Below, one piece after another: positions 49,543-59,353 of a stretch of 64,000 nt of DNA. The position numbers and the translations under genes were made by a program. Source of the DNA: Deltaproteobacteria bacterium. GTDB lineage: Bacteria > Desulfobacterota > Desulfuromonadia > Desulfuromonadales > Geopsychrobacteraceae. The notes under the pieces are model-generated. The model ran no database searches. It saw nothing but the letters and a program-made list of their open reading frames with translations, and had not been told where the DNA came from. The DNA is taken from assembly GCA_024280335.1 (NCBI GenBank), contig JAJRQI010000061.1:1-64000 (forward strand), written 5' to 3'. The stretch's first letter is position 1; each line of letters starts with the position of its first letter.

Positions 49543-51492
49543 GTGGCTGAAACGGGACATTTCATCATTGGCACCGCCGGCCATGTCGATCACGGAAAAA
49601 CTTCGCTGATCCGTGCGCTGACCGGGGTTGAAACCGATCGCCTGCAGCAGGAGAAGGAGCGCGGGATCTCCATCGAGCTCGGCTTTGCTCCGCTCGACCT
49701 CGGGCAGGGTCAGATTGCCGGCGTGGTTGATGTCCCGGGTCATGAAAAGTTTATTCCACAGATGCTCGGCGGGATCAGCGGCATCGACCTGGTGCTGCTG
49801 GTCATCGACGCCAATGAAGGGGTGATGCCGCAGACCCGCGAACATCTGCAGATTATGCAACTGCTGCAATTACAGCGCGGTATTCTGGTGCTCAACAAGT
49901 GCGATCTGGTGGAAGAGGAGTGGCTTGATATCGTTGAAGAAGAGATCCGTGAGCAGGTGGCCGAAACCTTTCTGGCGGATGCTCCCTGTTGTCGGGTCTC
50001 GGCGCTACAGGGGACGGGTTTGGATGAGTTGCGGGCTGAGATCAGGCGCCAGTTGGGTCTGGTCAAACCACGTGACCCCGGTGGTGCCGTTCGGTTGCCG
50101 ATCGATCGGCGCTTCAGTATCACCGGTTTCGGCACTATAGCGACCGGAACTTTGACCAGTGGTCGGGTGCAGCCGGGTGATATGCTGGAACTGTTGCCGG
50201 CGGCTATGGCCACCAGGGTGCGTGAGGTGCAGGTTCACGGTCGCTCAGTCGAGGCCGCCTCTGCCGGGCAGCGGGCTGCTCTCAACCTGACCGGGGTCTC
50301 CATCGAGCAACTGCCGCGCGGCTCGGTTCTCGGGACTCCCGGCCTGTTTCGGGCCACAGAGCGGCTCGATGTCAAACTCAAACTGCTCGATTCTGCGCCC
50401 CGGCCGGTCAAATTTCGCGACCCGGTACATTTTTATCTCGGCACATCGCGTGCCGTGGCGCGGGTGGTGCTGCTTGATCGGGAGCAGTTGCAACCCGGTG
50501 AAGAAGCGCTGCTGCAGCTGGTCCTTGATCAACCGTTGCTGGCCTATCGAGGCGATCGCTTCATTGTCCGTTCCTATTCGCCGATGCTGACCATCGGCGG
50601 CGGCACAGTGATCGATACCGAACCGCAGAAGCATAAGCGCTTTCGTGCCGAGGTGCTCAGACGGTTAGCAGACCTGGCCGCCGGAGATCTCGGTTTCTGG
50701 TTGCAGAAGCTGAACGAATTGGGCGTTGCCCGGCTGCGTGATCTGGTCAAACAGACCGGGACGGGCCGTGAGCAACTGCAGCAGGGGCTGGAAACCCTGA
50801 AAAGCAGCGGGCAGGTGGAACTGCTTGCGGATCAATGGCTGGTGAGTGAACGGTTGCGGAGCTGGATACAGCAGATCCCGCAACGGGTTGGCGATTATCT
50901 GGACCAGAACCATTTGCGCCACGGGATGCCGCGGGCAACGTTGCACTCAGCCATCTGTTCGCAACTGGCTCCAAAAGGCTTCGAGCTGTTGCTGCAGCGG
51001 TTGCAGGATCGCGGCGAACTGCTGTTGCGCGACGATCTGGTTACAACGGCCGACTGGCAGCCGCAGCCGAGTGAAGCCGAGCAGAAAATTTTGCAGCACC
51101 TGGAAAAACATTTTCGCGAGCAGGGTTTTCAGGTGAAAAACTGCAATGAGGTTCTTACCCAGCTTGGCCTTGAGGCGATCGATGCGGAACTTTATTTTTC
51201 TTATCTGATTCAGGAAGGTGTCTTGAAGCGCTTGAACCAGGTCAGCTATCTGCATGCTGAGAACTATCGACAGGCAGAGTTGCAGCTGGTTGAACTGTTT
51301 CAGCAACAGGAGACTCTGACCCTGGCAGAGTATCGGGACCGGCTGGGCAGCAGTCGCAAGCTGATTCAGGCGTTACTTGAACTGTTCGACAGCTACAAAT
51401 ATACCCGTCGGGTCGGTGAGCAGCGGGTCGCCTGGCAGTTGCCGGAAAGGCCGGTCACTGACTGTCGGCCCATCTCTGATGATTTTCAATAG
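49543..51492 (+). CDS. selB: selenocysteine-specific elongation factor
   Basis: SelB delivers Sec-tRNA(Sec) to UGA codons and binds the SECIS hairpin. The 649-residue protein has the EF-Tu-like G domain (GTAGHVDHGKTSL, DVPGHEKFI, NKCDL), domains II and III (about 175-350), and a C-terminal half with four winged-helix domains for SECIS binding. The sequence KERGISIELGFA is typical for SelB. The start is GTG49543, 3 bp after the selA stop. Its last 7 bp overlap the convergent exonuclease-fusion gene. No Sec-encoding gene was recognised in the window. Confidence 0.96.
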   Translation: MAETGHFIIGTAGHVDHGKTSLIRALTGVETDRLQQEKERGISIELGFAPLDLGQGQIAGVVDVPGHEKFIPQMLGGISGIDLVLLVIDANEGVMPQTREHLQIMQLLQLQRGILVLNKCDLVEEEWLDIVEEEIREQVAETFLADAPCCRVSALQGTGLDELRAEIRRQLGLVKPRDPGGAVRLPIDRRFSITGFGTIATGTLTSGRVQPGDMLELLPAAMATRVREVQVHGRSVEAASAGQRAALNLTGVSIEQLPRGSVLGTPGLFRATERLDVKLKLLDSAPRPVKFRDPVHFYLGTSRAVARVVLLDREQLQPGEEALLQLVLDQPLLAYRGDRFIVRSYSPMLTIGGGTVIDTEPQKHKRFRAEVLRRLADLAAGDLGFWLQKLNELGVARLRDLVKQTGTGREQLQQGLETLKSSGQVELLADQWLVSERLRSWIQQIPQRVGDYLDQNHLRHGMPRATLHSAICSQLAPKGFELLLQRLQDRGELLLRDDLVTTADWQPQPSEAEQKILQHLEKHFREQGFQVKNCNEVLTQLGLEAIDAELYFSYLIQEGVLKRLNQVSYLHAENYRQAELQLVELFQQQETLTLAEYRDRLGSSRKLIQALLELFDSYKYTRRVGEQRVAWQLPERPVTDCRPISDDFQ

Positions 51493-53636
51493 CTGACCTT
51501 GGCAAAGGGGGATTTTGCCGCAGCGTTGATGGCATCCTCCAGGGTGTGAATACCGCAGGCTTTCAGCAGCGGGATCATTTTCAGCAGTACCTCGGCGGTG
51601 ACAATGGCGTCGCCGAGAGCGGTATGCCGGCCGACGATGGTGACATTCAGTCGTTCCGCCAGTCCCTCCAGGGCGTGAGAGTCCTGATGGGGGTGGACGA
51701 TGGAAGAAAGCAGCAGTGTATCGAGTACCGGGTTGTCAAACTTGATCCCGGTTTTTTCTTCCTGTAATTGCAGAAAGCGCATATCAAATGCGGCATTGTG
51801 GGCGACCAAAACCGAATTTTCAGCAAAGTTATGGAAGTGCGGCAGTACCTTGTCGATCGTCGGCTGCCCCGGAAGTAGTGCTGGATCTATCCCGTGGATT
51901 GCCACCGAGGACGCGGGGACATGGCGCAGCGGGTCGACCAGTTGGTCGATGCTTTCATGGTGCAGCAGCTGACCGTTGACAATGCGTATGGCGCCGAGCT
52001 GGATGATTTCGTCCCCGTCTGAGGGATTCAGGCCGGTGGTTTCAGTATCGAAGACCACGTAGGTTAACTTATCCAGCGGCGTCTGGCCCAACTCCTGCCA
52101 GTCGCTGCGGTTGAACAGGTCGAATTCGTAGGAGACCGGACGGTGTTCCAGCGAAACCTGCATCGCCAGGTGTTCAGCTTCGTCGATCGGCGGGAAGGTC
52201 AAGAGGATCCCGCTGCAGAACTGTTCCAGGTAGGAAAGAGTTTTTATCGTCCCTCCCATCTGCTGGATAACATCACGGAAAGTAAGCATTTTCCCTTGGT
52301 TATCCGCCAGCAGCGGCATCGATTTCCATTCTTGCAGCAGCGCCAAGTCCACGTCTTGCTCCGGCCAGATGATGGCCAACTCCACCTTTCCCTGCTCGTT
52401 ATTGGTCAGGGTGATCAGCAGTTCCGGGGTCTGCTCGCGCCCTTTCAACAGGCCTGACAGGTGGGAGATCGCCTGGACCATCGAATAGCTGTCCAGCTTC
52501 ATCCAGAGCCCTTCGGCGGCCTGAATATTGACCTTGATGCCGGAGCGTTCAAAGATATTTTTTTTGATGACAGCCAGCAGGTTGGCCGCCAGCACGTCCT
52601 CTGTTTTGCTCAAGTCGTGCAGATGGCGGGCGTAATTGACGCGAGCCTGCTCGATCTTCTCCTGCAGGCTTTGCGAGGCATGGTCGATGGTTTTTCGATA
52701 TTTGGTCAGTTGTTCGTAGTCGAGTCGCGGTTGGTTGAGGATGGTGGTGATCGATGAGCGAATTTCATGCAGGGTGCCCTGCAGATCATCGGTCAGGGTC
52801 TGGATCAATGCGTCTCGGCGGCTGTCCGCTTCGATCTGTTTAGTCATGTCCTCCAGAGTCAGAACAAATCCGGAGATCGATTTCGTTTCATTCTGCTCCA
52901 GAAAGACCGGAGCCATATTGACTCGCAGACAGACGCCGGTGTGCAGGGTCATCATGAAGCTGCTGACCGGTTTGACCTGCCCGGATTCGAAACCTTTGTG
53001 CAGCAACTCCAGGGCATGGACAATCGGGTCCCGGTCGAGGATGCTGAACAGGGAGCGGCCCAGACCGAGAATGCCGTGCAACTGGTTCTCATCCGTCTGG
53101 TCGACGTCGAACAGCTGTTGGGTCTGTTGGTTATAGAGAAGGATCTGGCCATCGGTGTTGCAGACCAGAACCCCGTGAGGCATTTCAGACATCAGTGCCG
53201 CCAGCCGGGTTCGTTCTTCATTCAGCTTGGCTTGGGCTTCGGCGATCTGCTCGTTAACATTCCGCTGCAGGTTGGCAAAGGCATCGGCCGATTCATTGAT
53301 GATGCCAGTCAGGTAGTGGATTTCGCGGGCGCCTTTCTTGATCTGGACCCGATGTTCCGGATTGGCCGCTGAGATCAACTGAGTGCTTTCGCCCAGCTTC
53401 AGGATCGGAATGATGTAGTAATGAAACAGCTGACTGATCATAAAGCCGAGGATCAGGCAGAGGCTGACCGCACCGAGCAGAGGAAAGGGGAGCAGTTTTC
53501 CGAACAGTTTAGCAAGAATCAGCTGCTCATCCCCGTTGAGGTTGAGCCAGGCACCTTCTATACTCGCAAAAATAACGCCGAAAACAACCAGGTAGACAAC
53601 AGCAAGGAAGATCCAGTATTTGATGCTCGGTTTCAT
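51486..53636 (-). CDS. membrane PAS/kinase-like protein fused to a DEDDh 3'-5' exonuclease
   Basis: The protein has 716 residues. Two N-terminal TM helices (about 7-27 and 50-72) and a HAMP-like linker lead to a coiled coil and a PAS domain (about 145-270). A helical region resembling HisKA-HATPase follows (about 280-490), without a clear phospho-His H-box or glycine-rich ATP-binding boxes. The last 200 residues are a DnaQ-like exonuclease: ExoI VVFDTETTGLNP, ExoII LVAHNAAFDMRFL, and ExoIII with HTALGDAIVT, which supplies the His and last Asp. The nuclease acidic residues look intact. The fusion suggests a nuclease controlled from the membrane; substrate and signal are unknown. Confidence 0.85.
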   Translation of the reverse strand: MKPSIKYWIFLAVVYLVVFGVIFASIEGAWLNLNGDEQLILAKLFGKLLPFPLLGAVSLCLILGFMISQLFHYYIIPILKLGESTQLISAANPEHRVQIKKGAREIHYLTGIINESADAFANLQRNVNEQIAEAQAKLNEERTRLAALMSEMPHGVLVCNTDGQILLYNQQTQQLFDVDQTDENQLHGILGLGRSLFSILDRDPIVHALELLHKGFESGQVKPVSSFMMTLHTGVCLRVNMAPVFLEQNETKSISGFVLTLEDMTKQIEADSRRDALIQTLTDDLQGTLHEIRSSITTILNQPRLDYEQLTKYRKTIDHASQSLQEKIEQARVNYARHLHDLSKTEDVLAANLLAVIKKNIFERSGIKVNIQAAEGLWMKLDSYSMVQAISHLSGLLKGREQTPELLITLTNNEQGKVELAIIWPEQDVDLALLQEWKSMPLLADNQGKMLTFRDVIQQMGGTIKTLSYLEQFCSGILLTFPPIDEAEHLAMQVSLEHRPVSYEFDLFNRSDWQELGQTPLDKLTYVVFDTETTGLNPSDGDEIIQLGAIRIVNGQLLHHESIDQLVDPLRHVPASSVAIHGIDPALLPGQPTIDKVLPHFHNFAENSVLVAHNAAFDMRFLQLQEEKTGIKFDNPVLDTLLLSSIVHPHQDSHALEGLAERLNVTIVGRHTALGDAIVTAEVLLKMIPLLKACGIHTLEDAINAAAKSPFAKVSY

Positions 53637-53756
53637 CCGTTAACGGCCCTTTTGCAGGAGGTGTTTAGCGGTGCTGTGCGATCCTCTGGAAATAGAATGT
53701 ATGGTCACCTGAGAATTAACAGTTTGCCATAAAGGATTCGCGAGGCAAGGGGCGGG

Positions 53757-53795
53757 GTGATAAAATGCGCCGTCCGGCAAAATGCGGGACGGCGC
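53757..53795 (-). terminator. rho-independent terminator after purC
   Basis: A 9-bp perfect stem GCGCCGTCC/GGACGGCGC (53767-53775/53787-53795) is followed on the minus strand by ATTTTATC. It ends the ppiD-purC transcript. Confidence 0.75.
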
Positions 53796-53804
53796 AGGTT
53801 CTTC

Positions 53805-54686
53805 TTACACAGTGAGGCGTTTCAGCGCCTCAAGGTATTTCTCGCTGGTTTTCCGCACGATTTCTTGCGGCAGCTTCGGCGGCGGTGCCTGCTTGTTCCA
53901 GTCGAGAGTCTCCAGGTAGTCGCGCAGAAACTGCTTGTCGAAGCTCGGCTGAGAGCTGCCCGGCTGATAAAGATCTTTGGGCCAGAAGCGTGAAGAATCC
54001 GGGGTCAGGGCTTCGTCGATCCAGATCAGTTGATCGTCGATCAGGCCGAATTCGAATTTGGTATCGGCGATGATAATCCCCTTGCTGTCAGCCAGTTTCC
54101 GGGCACGTTCATAGATCGCAATACTGATATCGCTGACCTGCTGGGAGATTTCACGACCGCAGAGTTCTGCGGCCTGCTCAAAGGTGATATTTTCGTCATG
54201 TTCACCCAGCTCAGCCTTGGTCGAAGGGGTAAAGAGGGTTTTCGGCAGTTTGTCGCTCTGAACCAGCCCGGTCGGCAGTTCGATCCCGCAGAGTGAACCC
54301 TGCTGCTGATATTCTTTCCAGCCGCTGCCCGACAGGTAGCCGCGAACGATACACTCGATCGGTAACGGCTTGGCTTTTTTGGTCAGCATGCTGCGCCCCT
54401 CCAGCTGCTCACGATACTGGTGGGTGATCGCCGGAAAATCACTGACCTCGGTCGCGATCAGATGGTGCGGGATCAGGTCGGTCATCTGATCGAACCAGAA
54501 CTTGGAAACCTCGGTCAGCACGTAGCCTTTCTGCGGAATTCCCTCGTCCATAATAACGTCGAAGGCCGAAATGCGATCGCTGGTGACTATCAGCAGGTGC
54601 TCGCCGAGGTCATAGATATCACGGACTTTACCGCGGTTAACCAACTTCAGAGCGGGGCAGTCGGTTTCGGTAACAATGGGGGTCAT
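53805..54686 (-). CDS. purC: phosphoribosylaminoimidazole-succinocarboxamide synthase
   Basis: PurC (SAICAR synthase) joins CAIR and aspartate using ATP in purine synthesis. The 293-residue protein has [26 protein letters not shown] near the N-terminus (GKVRDIYDL binds nucleotide), [16 protein letters not shown], and [26 protein letters not shown] near residue 210. The length is that of the longer, eukaryote/deltaproteobacteria-type form rather than the 237-residue E. coli enzyme. The ATG overlaps the ppiD stop by 4 bp, so translation is coupled, but the damaged ppiD upstream may affect it. Confidence 0.95.
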   Translation of the reverse strand: MTPIVTETDCPALKLVNRGKVRDIYDLGEHLLIVTSDRISAFDVIMDEGIPQKGYVLTEVSKFWFDQMTDLIPHHLIATEVSDFPAITHQYREQLEGRSMLTKKAKPLPIECIVRGYLSGSGWKEYQQQGSLCGIELPTGLVQSDKLPKTLFTPSTKAELGEHDENITFEQAAELCGREISQQVSDISIAIYERARKLADSKGIIIADTKFEFGLIDDQLIWIDEALTPDSSRFWPKDLYQPGSSQPSFDKQFLRDYLETLDWNKQAPPPKLPQEIVRKTSEKYLEALKRLTV

Positions 54687-56644
54687 GATTTTTCTCTTTC
54701 GCTGCTGATCGAGCTGACCAGCTCAGGGATCAGGATTTCAATTTCGGCCTTTTTCAACAACTCTTTCAGCTTATTGTTGACGACCGCTTCTTTTTTGCTG
54801 GTTTGCAGCTGCTCTTCCAGCTGTTGCTTTGCCGCAACATCCAGCGCGGCAAAGTCGGCCAGCTTGGCATCGCGCAGGCTGGCGACCAGGAATTTATTGT
54901 CGATGGTGTAGACCGCAGAGGCGATCGGGGTTTCCTGATTCAGTTGAAATGCAGCTTCGGCCAGTTCTGGAGCCGCGCCGATGCGTGGGATGAAACTCCC
55001 GTAGCTGCGGCTGAATTCGCCCGACTCTTCCACGGTCAACTTCAGTTCGGCGGCGGCTTTGCGCAGGCTCTTCAGTCGGCTCGCCTGGATTAACAGCTGG
55101 TCTGCCAGCTCCTTGGCCAGGGTTTGTGCCTGCTCACTGCGGAACGCCTGTTCGACGGTCGCTTTTACTTCAGACAGCTCCGGCAGGCGGCTCGGCTTGT
55201 GCTCCTTTTGGGTGAACAGGAATACCCCTTGGGTGGTCTGGACCGGACGGGCCAGCTCACCGGTCTTGATGGTGAAGGCAGCGGCACTGACCGACTCAAC
55301 CCGGCCGATACCGTCGATGGCATCCTCACGACCGAAAAAGCCGGTTTCCTTGACGCCCAGGTCATTGCTTTTTGCGGCGGCATCCAGATCTCCGGTTTTG
55401 CGGTTGATGTTGTAGGCGTCCATCGCTTTTTCGTAAGCGAGTTGACGGGCCTTCTCGACCTTGAGCCCCGCTTTGACTGCCTCGATGGCATCGACCAGCG
55501 GTTTGACGCCCGGCTCGATATATTCTTCAACCTTTATGATGTGGAAGCCGAATGGGGTCTTGACGACCCCGCTCAGTTGTCCCGGACGCAGATCGAAGGC
55601 GGCATTCTCGAAACTGCTGACCATGGTGCCGCGACCGAAGGAGCCAAGCTCCCCGCCGTCGCCGGCAGTCCCTTTATCATCGGAGTGGATCCGGGCCAGT
55701 TCAGCAAAATCAGCGCCATCGTTCAGCTGTTTCAGCAGCTCTTCTGCCAGCTCACGACGTTTCTGGGTGGTGACTTCGTCGGCATCTTCCGCAACTCGCA
55801 GCAGGATATGGGCAGCCTTGACCTGCTCCTTGATTTCGAACTGGTCGAGGTTGCGGCGATGGTAACGTTGCAACTCCTCTTCCGTGAAGCTGGAAATCTC
55901 GTTTTCATAGCGGGCCGGCTCAAATTGCAGGTAGCGCAGGGAGACCTTTTCCGGCAGTCGGAACCGTTACCGGTTCTGCGCAAAGAACTCTTGCAGCGCC
56001 TCATCACCAACCTTGACCTTGGCCTCAACCAGCGCCGGAGTCAGCCAGACATAGTTCAGGTTGACCTTATCATTCTCTTTGTGGAAAGACTCTTCCACTT
56101 CGGCCGGGTCGAGGGTGACGCCCGCTTGCAACTGGTCGCGGACTTTCTGCGTCAGCAATTGTCGATACTGTGTCGATTCAAACTGTTCCGGGGTCATTCG
56201 TTGATAGCTGAGAACCTGCATGTAGCGAGTTCGGTTGAAGGCTCCATTCTCCTGAAACGCCTCAAATTGGGCGATCGAGTTGACCAGCTCCTTTTCGCTG
56301 ACCGAGATACCCAGCTTTTCAGCCTCTTGAACCAACAGCGATTCATGGACCAGTTGCAGCAGCGCCTGCTTCGGCAGGTTGAGTTGTTTCTCGGCCTCAG
56401 CGTTGAAATTGCCCTGATAGATACTCTGGTAGAGATTGTACAGGTTGCTGTAGGTGGACTGGTATGCAGTGTAGCTGATTACGTCGTCGTTGATGCGGGC
56501 GGCGACATTGTTTCCGGCGCTGCTGCTGTCGGAGCCGGTAGGCGCAGTCAACATGGTGTAACCGATGACGAAACTGAGGATGATCAGACCAAAAGCGATT
56601 TTGATCAGGATCGATTTTTGCTTGGATCTGACAAAGTCAAGCAT
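54683..56644 (-). pseudogene. ppiD: peptidyl-prolyl isomerase PpiD, interrupted by an in-frame TAA
   Basis: PpiD is a membrane-anchored periplasmic chaperone with a parvulin domain. The N-terminal part (MLDFVRSKQKSILIKIAFG anchor, then SurA_N-type helices) runs from 56644 to a TAA at 55967-55969. The same frame continues past it with RFRLPEKVSLRYL and the parvulin domain AAHILLRVAEDADE, then FGFHIIKVEE. Total coding length is 653 codons with the stop included, near the E. coli 623. The stop stands where Glu is expected (QNR-E-RFRLPEKV), one base change from GAA. The downstream half has its own in-frame ATG at 55873. Sec readthrough does not apply, because the codon is TAA. Confidence 0.9.
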
Positions 56645-56797
56645 TGTAGGGGAACTCCTTGGTTTTATAGGCGTTGAATGGTGGATAAACAGGCCAGCAT
56701 GTTAGACCAGCAATCCGCCGAAATGCAATCATTTTTTCCCGCATAAGCGCTTGCGTGAAGGTGGGTGGTTTGCTAGAGTGATCCAGTTTTTCGATGA

Positions 56798-57895
<1,098 letters not shown>

Positions 57896-57929
57896 TTTGA
57901 GCAAGTAACCAGCTGTTCTATCTTTGCCG

Positions 57930-57957
57930 GGGAGGATCGATTTGATCCTCCCTCTTT
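57930..57957 (+). terminator. attenuator-like hairpin between mreB and mreC
   Basis: A 9-bp perfect stem GGGAGGATC/GATCCTCCC (57930-57938/57944-57952) with a 5-nt loop is followed by the weak tract TCTTT. It lies in the only long gap of the operon. It could lower readthrough so that MreB exceeds MreC, or protect the mreB mRNA end. Confidence 0.55.
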
Positions 57958-58001
57958 ACGTTGATCCCGGCGATCTTTCGGTTCGCTGTCTGGGGTAGGG
58001 A

Positions 58002-58820
58002 ATGCGCGAATTATTCAATCGCTACCGCTTCTTCTTTCTTGCAGTTGTGCTACTGCTCTCCACTCTGCTGCTCTACTCTTACAATCTGCGCAATAAAGGC
58101 GCGACCAGTTTTTTCGAACGCGCCATCCTGACCATTGCCGCCCCGTTTCAAGCCAGTCTTGATGAAAGTGCCGATTTTATTACAGGGTTGTGGGGCAATT
58201 ATCTTTGGCTGGTGGATGCTCGCCGACAGAACCTGGATTTGCTGCAGGAAAATCGTCAGTTGACCTCTGAGCTGCAGCAGGTCGAAGAGATCCGTCTGCA
58301 GAATGAACGGTTGCGCAACCTGCTGGCTTTGGTCGATGACATCGATCGGGCAGCTTTGCCGGCGCAGATTATCGGCGAGGACGCCAGCAATTGGGCACGG
58401 ACTGTGACCATCGATAAGGGCAGCAGGGCCGGGTTGCGTGCTGGTCTGCCGGTCGTCGCTGCCGAGGGGGTGGTCGGCCGGATTATCAAGACCGCACCCG
58501 GCAGCTCCCGGGTGTTGTTGGTTACCGATGCCTCGTCGAATATTGCGGCGCTGGTGCAACGAACCCGAACTCGCGGGATCGTCCATGGACTGGGGTCCAA
58601 GCTGGCACTCAAATATGCGCTTCGCGATGCTGAGGTTGCAGCCGGTGATCTGCTGGTGACCTCTGGGATGGGCGGCGTCTTCCCCAAGGGTTTAAGCCTC
58701 GGCAAGGTACAAATTGCTGAGCGTGACGAGTTAGCCCTGTTCCAGAAAATTGTCGTGGTTCCGGTGGTCGATTTTTCGCACCTGGAAGAGGTCATGGTGT
58801 TGTTGGGAGAGGACCGATGA
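58002..58820 (+). CDS. mreC: rod shape-determining protein MreC
   Basis: MreC is a bitopic periplasmic scaffold of the elongasome. The 272-residue protein has a TM helix (about 9-27), a coiled coil around 70-110 (ENRQLTSELQQVEEIRLQNERLR region) and a beta-domain beginning PAQIIGEDASNW, with [14 protein letters not shown] and SGMGGVFPKGL, all family hallmarks. The start of mreD overlaps its stop (58817). Confidence 0.95.
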   Translation: MRELFNRYRFFFLAVVLLLSTLLLYSYNLRNKGATSFFERAILTIAAPFQASLDESADFITGLWGNYLWLVDARRQNLDLLQENRQLTSELQQVEEIRLQNERLRNLLALVDDIDRAALPAQIIGEDASNWARTVTIDKGSRAGLRAGLPVVAAEGVVGRIIKTAPGSSRVLLVTDASSNIAALVQRTRTRGIVHGLGSKLALKYALRDAEVAAGDLLVTSGMGGVFPKGLSLGKVQIAERDELALFQKIVVVPVVDFSHLEEVMVLLGEDR

Positions 58821-59353
58821 GGCGCTTTCTCCTCTATCTGTTGATCGGGATCTTCTTTGTCCTGTTGCAGAGCAGCCTCTTTCCGCTGCTGCTGCCTGCC
58901 GGTCTGCGGCCGAACCTGCTGATGATCCTGATTGTCTACCTTGGGCTAAGTGAAAACTTAACCCGCGCAGTGCTGGTTGCTCTGCTGCTGGGCGGCATTC
59001 AGGATAGCTTCAGTGGCACCAGCCTGGGCCTGTATGTCACTGTCGACCTGGTGTTGTTGTTGCTGGTCCGGTTGTTGTCGACCCATCTGAATACCGAAAA
59101 TCCTGCCCTGTTATTATTGTTGATTGCCGGTGGAACCCTGGTGCAGAATCTGCTGGTCGGCTTCTGCCTGATGTTTTTTGCCGATGCCGGGCCGATCCTT
59201 TCGATCCTGTTGTCAGCCTTGCCGCAACAGTTACTGGCCAATCTGCTGGCCGCCTTGCTGATGCTTCTTCTGTTGTTACGCATTCAACCGATGTTCGGCA
59301 GTCGTTCCGGCCTGCCCGGGCTGATTTACCAGAGTAAGCGTCATGGGGCTTGA
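58817..59353 (+). CDS. mreD: rod shape-determining protein MreD
   Basis: MreD is a small integral membrane protein of the elongasome. The 178-residue protein is almost wholly hydrophobic, with about five helices and very high Leu content. RPNLLMILIVYLGL and GGIQDSFSGTSLGLY are typical of MreD. It overlaps mreC by 4 bp and mrdA by 11 bp, so translation is coupled on both sides. Confidence 0.9.
   Translation: MRRFLLYLLIGIFFVLLQSSLFPLLLPAGLRPNLLMILIVYLGLSENLTRAVLVALLLGGIQDSFSGTSLGLYVTVDLVLLLLVRLLSTHLNTENPALLLLLIAGGTLVQNLLVGFCLMFFADAGPILSILLSALPQQLLANLLAALLMLLLLLRIQPMFGSRSGLPGLIYQSKRHGA

Noticed and set aside
55967-55969. Recoding of the ppiD stop as selenocysteine
   Set aside because: SelA and SelB are encoded nearby, but the codon is TAA, not TGA, and a single base change from GAA fits the conserved Glu position.
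55124-56677. 517-codon plus-strand open frame opposite ppiD
   Set aside because: The minus strand carries clear PpiD homology across it, both before and after the TAA; the antisense frame is a by-product of high-GC codon bias.
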